Source: Triplophysa rosa
Lineage: Eukaryota; Chordata; Actinopteri; Cypriniformes; Nemacheilidae
Length of the DNA stretch: 64,000 nucleotides
Direction of reading: 5' to 3'
Assembly (NCBI RefSeq): GCF_024868665.1
Contig: NC_079906.1
Coordinates: 13,330,807-13,394,806, forward strand
Position numbers and translations under genes: made by a program. The notes under the pieces were generated by a model that had not been told where the DNA came from, did no database searches, and worked only from the letters and a program-made list of their open reading frames with translations. This document shows, piece by piece, positions 58,985 through 64,000 of the stretch; the first letter of the stretch is position 1; every line of letters begins with the position of its first letter.

Positions 58985-59872
58985 CAGAGGTGTAAAGAGT
59001 ACCTGAAAACCATACTTGAGTAAAAGTAAGGATACCTTGCAGTGAAAATTACAAGTTACAAGTCACAAATTCCAAAACGACTTTAGTAAAAGTCTTAAGG
59101 TCTTTGCACATACAGTCCGAAATTATTTGATTTTAACAGTACTTGAGTATTTTAATCATACTGAATGTAGGCTCAAAGAAGCACTAGTCCTCAACACTTA
59201 AGAGACATGTCAGTGAAAAACAAGAAACAGTTGATTCGTGAGGAGAGCAATCGCATCAACTGAACACCTCAAAATTCAACACCGCAACAAATCAAGGTCG
59301 ACACCATAGCCTACGTCTATTACAAACACCCAAGTCTCAGTTAGCCTCAAGCGCTCATAAGGAAACCAATGTCCTTCAAAAAGGTCTCTTCAGTAAAACT
59401 GATAAATAAAATAATGCTTCGTAACACTACAAAAGTCAAAGCCTTTTTGCACGGGACATGCTGGTTTTGGCCTTATCGCCGGCTGCAGTCATGTCCTCTC
59501 CCACATAAAACACCAGTGATGTCAACTACCTGATAATGCACTCACATTCGTATAAATAAACCATGTTGACAAGTTTCAGTAAGTAAGGGCAAAATGCACA
59601 AGATATAATACCTTAAATGCCCTGTAAATGGCAATATTGCTTCTTCTGTAGAAGAAATAAACCGCTGCAGAAAAAGTTAGGTGCCATGCAAAATGTAATG
59701 TGTAATTGCATTAGTCATTACAAATGTGGAGTAAAGAGTACAAACTTATTAAAAATGTAATCAAGTAGAGAGTAAAAGTTGCTTATATCTTTTAATACTC
59801 AAAGTACTACAAAGTAGCCAAAAAGATACTTAAGTACAGTAATTACATCTACTCCAATACTTTACACCACTG
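58985..59872. mobile_element. hAT-like non-autonomous element
   Basis: The left end reads CAGAGGTGTAAAGAGTAC and the right end ACTTTACACCACTG, an inverted repeat of the CAGNGGTGTAAAGTA kind seen in fish hAT elements. Flanking octamers GTTTTTCA (58977-58984) and CTTTTTCA (59873-59880) agree at 7 of 8 positions, consistent with the 8-bp duplication made by hAT transposases. Subterminal AAGTAC/AGTAAAAGT words recur at both ends. The 888 bp contain no transposase frame. Confidence 0.82.
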
Positions 59873-60598
59873 CTTTTTCATATCATGTAGTGATAAAGTA
59901 AAACGCATTTTTAGAAAGAATAAAATACTCATCTTTACATTCATAAAGAGATAACCATAGAGATAACCATATTTACAAAATAAAACATAACCACATTTAA
60001 ACAACATCCAGTCCAGATAAAATTGACAAGCACTGACTGTGTTTATATTTAACCCAGACAGAAAGAGCCTGCCTTTAGCTGCCTAAATAAAAATAACAAT
60101 AAAATGGGTCTTCAAGGCAGCCATACCATGTTTCAACCCATAAATCCTTCACATAAATGTATAAACCAGACAGTAACAGTTAACCAAAACAGTTTTAACC
60201 ACAAACTCAAGATAACAACTTTAAGGGATGTGTAAAGTATTATACAGTATATAGTATAATCAATATACTTGTAGATGAAAGAGTACTTCATAAAGGTCAA
60301 TTTACTAAAATACCCAGGGACAAAATAATGCCCAGTGACAATGTGTGTGAGAGATTTGTGTCACTGAGTGGTAGAGTGAGACAAGATTGTGTGCGTGTGT
60401 GCATATGTGCGTGTTTGTGAGCTAATGCTGTTGAAGGGGAAAGGCTGTTTGTAGGCCAGCTGTGAGTTGTCTCTTAGTCAAACAGTGACCCAAATCAGTA
60501 AATAAAAAAGAGAAAATTAAAAAATAGAGAAAGTGAAGAGGCAGGGGGATGAAGTAGCAAGTCAGAGTGTGGAAAACAAGCCAAATTGAGACCAAGAG

Positions 60599-60643
60599 GA
60601 AGAGAGAGAGAGAGAGCGAGAGAGAGAGAGAGAGAGAGAGAGG
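60599..60643. repeat. (GA)n microsatellite
   Basis: About 22 GA units with one GC interruption. Confidence 0.95.
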
Positions 60644-63600
60644 TGACATTTAAAAAGGCAGAAAAGAGTTCCTATAGTGCAGCTATAAATATTTTCATGC
60701 TGTTCCAGCATCCTCCCCCAACACTCAGAGACACAACAAGAAAGGAAAAAACAAACACGCAGCATCAACACATACAACAGACTCTACATTGAGATATTAA
60801 TACATAAATTAAACCGCTATTTCCTTTAGCAGTTAGCTAAACTAAATGTACACCGGTTGCATTAAAACAACACATTTTGTGTTACACCCTTTCATTATAC
60901 TTCATAGAAAATCAACCCAAAATGTGTCAAAATAACGCATAATGTGTTAAATAGCATAACACAAACAATGTGTTAATAATAGAAAGAAGAAAAGCTTAAA
61001 AATTTGGACAAAAGAGAACAATCTGGTAAAATTGGAATATATTACTGGAAATATACTGTATATAATAAATACCTATGCATGGCAAAAATGTCAGCAATAC
61101 ACAAACACATCAATAAGATATAAAACATATTTTACAGAAAAAAAGAGAAGCCTTACTGCTGTTTTTCACAAGAAACGGCAAATTTACTGGAACATAAAGA
61201 TTTGGCTATCAACTGCGTGTTTAATAAGACCCTAAAGATTATGTCATATTATATTAATGAGAGCAAATCTTACTGGATCCTATTACATCTTTAGAGGAGG
61301 AGCGTAGTAATTTGCATCAACATGGGATATAATTGCCTTTATACAGCAGCCATGTTTTAACACACTTCAGTCAGAATCTAATGGGCGATGACTGCCAAGA
61401 ACTGAGACTATCCTGATAAGAATCAAAACTAATCCTGTTTGAGTGTGAACAGAATGTTTAGACTGAATTCAGTTTGCCTGAGAGTCTGCTGTAGTTATGC
61501 TTAAAGTGAAAGTGAAACGGGATTAAAGTGGATTAGTTTGAGATGAGAGCGGTATCTAGCCGTATTACTCGGGATTTAGGTCTGTTTAAGATACAATCAG
61601 GCTAGTTTCTCATCCAGCTTCTGAAGCCAGACACACCCAGGTCTAGATATATTATATACACACAGAGAGAAAGGCAATGCAAAGCATTGTGGCATGGAAG
61701 AGCAATAGCAATCTGTTGTGTTGAAAGAAAAGGTTTTATTATTTACAGTATTTTACTCCTCTGTAACAGGGAACCATGAATGGTCTAAGCTTTAAACAAA
61801 CAGTTTCCCATCAACAAACATATCACGGTGGTCAGAAGTACATCCGTTTCTTACTTTGAGGAAGCTGGCATTTTATTCTAGTGTGTTGTGGAAGTAAAAA
61901 CATTTGCTTTAAAGGCTTTGGAATGTTATCTTCAGAAGACCAGCGAAATCGTCCCCTTTGACACTGGGAACTTGAAACATCAGTTTCTAAATAAGTGACA
62001 GGAAAAGGTTAGTATGTTCAAGTCACATTTTATCATCCAAGGTGCAGCGAAAGATGGAAAGGAGAAACAGGAGAGAGAAAACTGTTGCTCAAGGTCCTTA
62101 TCTATTACCACACACACATACGCAAGCTTGGACGCGTGTGAAATACATTTCCTCAGCAATATAAAGCAAATTCAAAGTCACTGTTCACATTGGCAAAGTC
62201 TCTCACATTCTGCATAACAGAGATTCATATAACAATTTTACAATAGGAACATCGTTATTTTCCAATGAAATCTACAGTACAACATATTTTAAACCTTCTA
62301 TTTAAAACTCACTTAAAATCAACCTGCTAAAAGTTGTGTGATGGGAAATGAATGTTCACGCTTGGTGGTTCTGACACAGATTTAAATGATGACAGATTTG
62401 TGCCAGTCTCAAAGATCTCGAAACATCAAAAATGATTTCAGCAACTTTGTCAAACTGTCAAAAGCTGTGAGATCACAGGTGAGTTGTGAGATCCACATCA
62501 AATGCAGCGCTGCAATCGCTGAGATTCCGTATTTGTTACAAAGACCCCAAAGGCTTTGGGAAAGATTCTTTCCCCAGAATGTGCCTGGAACACACACACA
62601 CATACACACAGATAGACACTCAAAAGATCTCACTTGTAACCACTCGAAGCTTGACTCACTTTGGTTGTAAATAGACACAAGTAAACCACACTGCGTTGGT
62701 AAAAGCATGCCTGTCTATGTGGATTAAAGACGACTGTGAAAATGGTGGTTATTTGTCACCTTTAAATTGCATTTTACCCCCTGGCAAAAAATCAGATGCC
62801 TTATCTTTGTATTCAAGCACATATACACAGGTTTTTACCAAGAATTCTATAGTGGGTGACTATTACAACAGACATGAGCCCTCCTACGGCCACACTAAGG
62901 CTACACACAGCGTATGTCTCCACGTTTCACTTCCCAAACCACACAAACTTCTGTTATTTCCTTGTCCAGGGCTTCTCACCAGAGCCATCAATACATACAT
63001 CAATATTGTTCCCCTCTATCATCATCATCCCCCCTCCTCTGCCCTTTTTCTCTCCCTCCCTCTATCCCTGGCAACCACAAAAATCATTAAAATCTCACGG
63101 GTACCCCTGACCTCATTCATTCATCTCTCACACACACCTCTTGAAAAGAGTTTTGCTTGTAGCCATTACACGGAGTACTCTTCTTCCTCGTTTGAACTCT
63201 TTTTATGAACTTGTGCTTTTTTCTACACAGCTCCTTTTCATCTCTCCTTCCTCTTTTGTCTTCAATGGAAAGATGCCCGGCAGCGGTGAGTGACAGCCTA
63301 ACCAGCCCATAGCCACACGAGTGGGAGTAAATCAGAGATTTAAATAGAAAAATGTAATAATTACTGCTCTCTGGTGTTTGAAGTGTGGTATTACATATTT
63401 TGAAAACATCTATACAAATAAGGTACAACTCAGAAGCTGGTATTGCTGAAGTCAAACAAATCTATTGAAATTCTAATAGATGTGTTTATGGCGCCCCCTA
63501 GTGATGGGACTCTAGGATGTTGCCCATCGGGTACTAGTCTAGCGTTTAATTAAATCCACAGACTGGAGCCATTTTCTAGACACGTGGCTGTCAGACTGTC

Positions 63601-64000
63601 ATTACTGTTCCAAGACCTGAATCTGATAACTCCATTACAAACATGAATTGCTTGTCTAACAAAAACTCCGTTACAAAATGAGCTGCTGCCACCCGGCTGT
63701 TGAGACATTCCTTTCTGGGTCACCATTGTGACCTGCCTTGACATTCATTAATATTCAAATCACCCATTCGACTGATAGGTTTGAATTCATATCAGTGTCA
63801 GAAATTAACCAGCGCTTGAGGCAAAATTGCCTCGGAAAGTGACAAAAAATGTCTGTTATTTCAAATTTCCCCTGTGGGGAATTTTTCAACATTTTAATAA
63901 GTGGCTTAATTTGCTCTACAGAGACAGCATGCCATGTTTTATATAAGAATGTTGTCAAAAAATATGCCCTCAATAAACTTCAATTGACAAAAGTACAAAT

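Larger units (their letters stand above)
55851..64000. other. celsr3 upstream region without a recognised gene
   Basis: About 8 kb of AT-rich DNA. It holds CT/CA (56519-56579) and GA (60599-60643) microsatellites and a hAT-like element at 58985-59872. Open frames (for example 57445-57104, 62696-63208) are short, compositionally simple and unlike any family I know. Distal regulatory DNA of celsr3 may be here, but nothing in the sequence shows it directly. Confidence 0.5.

Noticed and set aside
62696..63208. A 170-residue plus-strand frame in the celsr3 upstream region
   Set aside because: Low-complexity, Ser/Pro/Leu-rich translation of CT-rich DNA without any recognisable domain.

Overview
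The window reads as nuclear DNA of a teleost fish, most likely a cyprinid-like species. This is an inference from vertebrate split genes with GT-AG introns, very AT-rich non-coding DNA full of CA/GA microsatellites, Tc1/mariner elements, small inverted-repeat transposons ending in GGGATAGTTCACCC-like sequence, and a tRNA-headed SINE. There is no sign of bacterial, plasmid or viral organisation.

Layout from left to right. (1) 1-1400: debris of transposon-derived genes, including a THAP zinc-finger exon (minus) split by a 713-bp Mutator-like non-autonomous element with a 9-bp target duplication. (2) 1400-3600: no confident gene. (3) 3679-12385, minus: wdr6, six coding exons giving about 1201 residues. 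Its introns host an apparently intact Tc1 element (4650-5870) and a dead Tc1 (10377-12271) that itself carries a nested foldback MITE. (4) 14862-16980, plus: a four-exon gene for a Myb/SANT-like DNA-binding protein of 330 residues. Its last intron is a tandem repeat that copies the splice acceptor three times. (5) 19933-55386, minus: celsr3, an atypical cadherin/adhesion GPCR of planar cell polarity. I assembled 36 coding exons by hand with every splice phase consistent (11,106 nt, about 3701 residues). (6) 55387-64000: celsr3 5' flank, no further gene recognised, with a hAT-like element at 58985-59872.

celsr3 and wdr6 both lie on human 3p21.31, so the block looks like partly conserved vertebrate synteny. 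Products: WDR6 is a WD-repeat scaffold for tRNA 2'-O-methylation; CELSR3 is a nine-cadherin, seven-pass receptor for axon guidance and neuronal polarity; the Myb/SANT-like protein is a probable transcription regulator. They are neighbours, not an operon.

The most notable observations are the celsr3 stop codon that overlaps a splice donor and hides a short conserved last exon, the triplicated acceptor in the Myb/SANT gene, the transposon-split THAP exon whose reading frame is exactly restored if the insertion is ignored, a SINE that abuts a celsr3 splice donor, and a very long N-terminal pro-region in celsr3. I did not find a new defence, CRISPR or other undescribed system.
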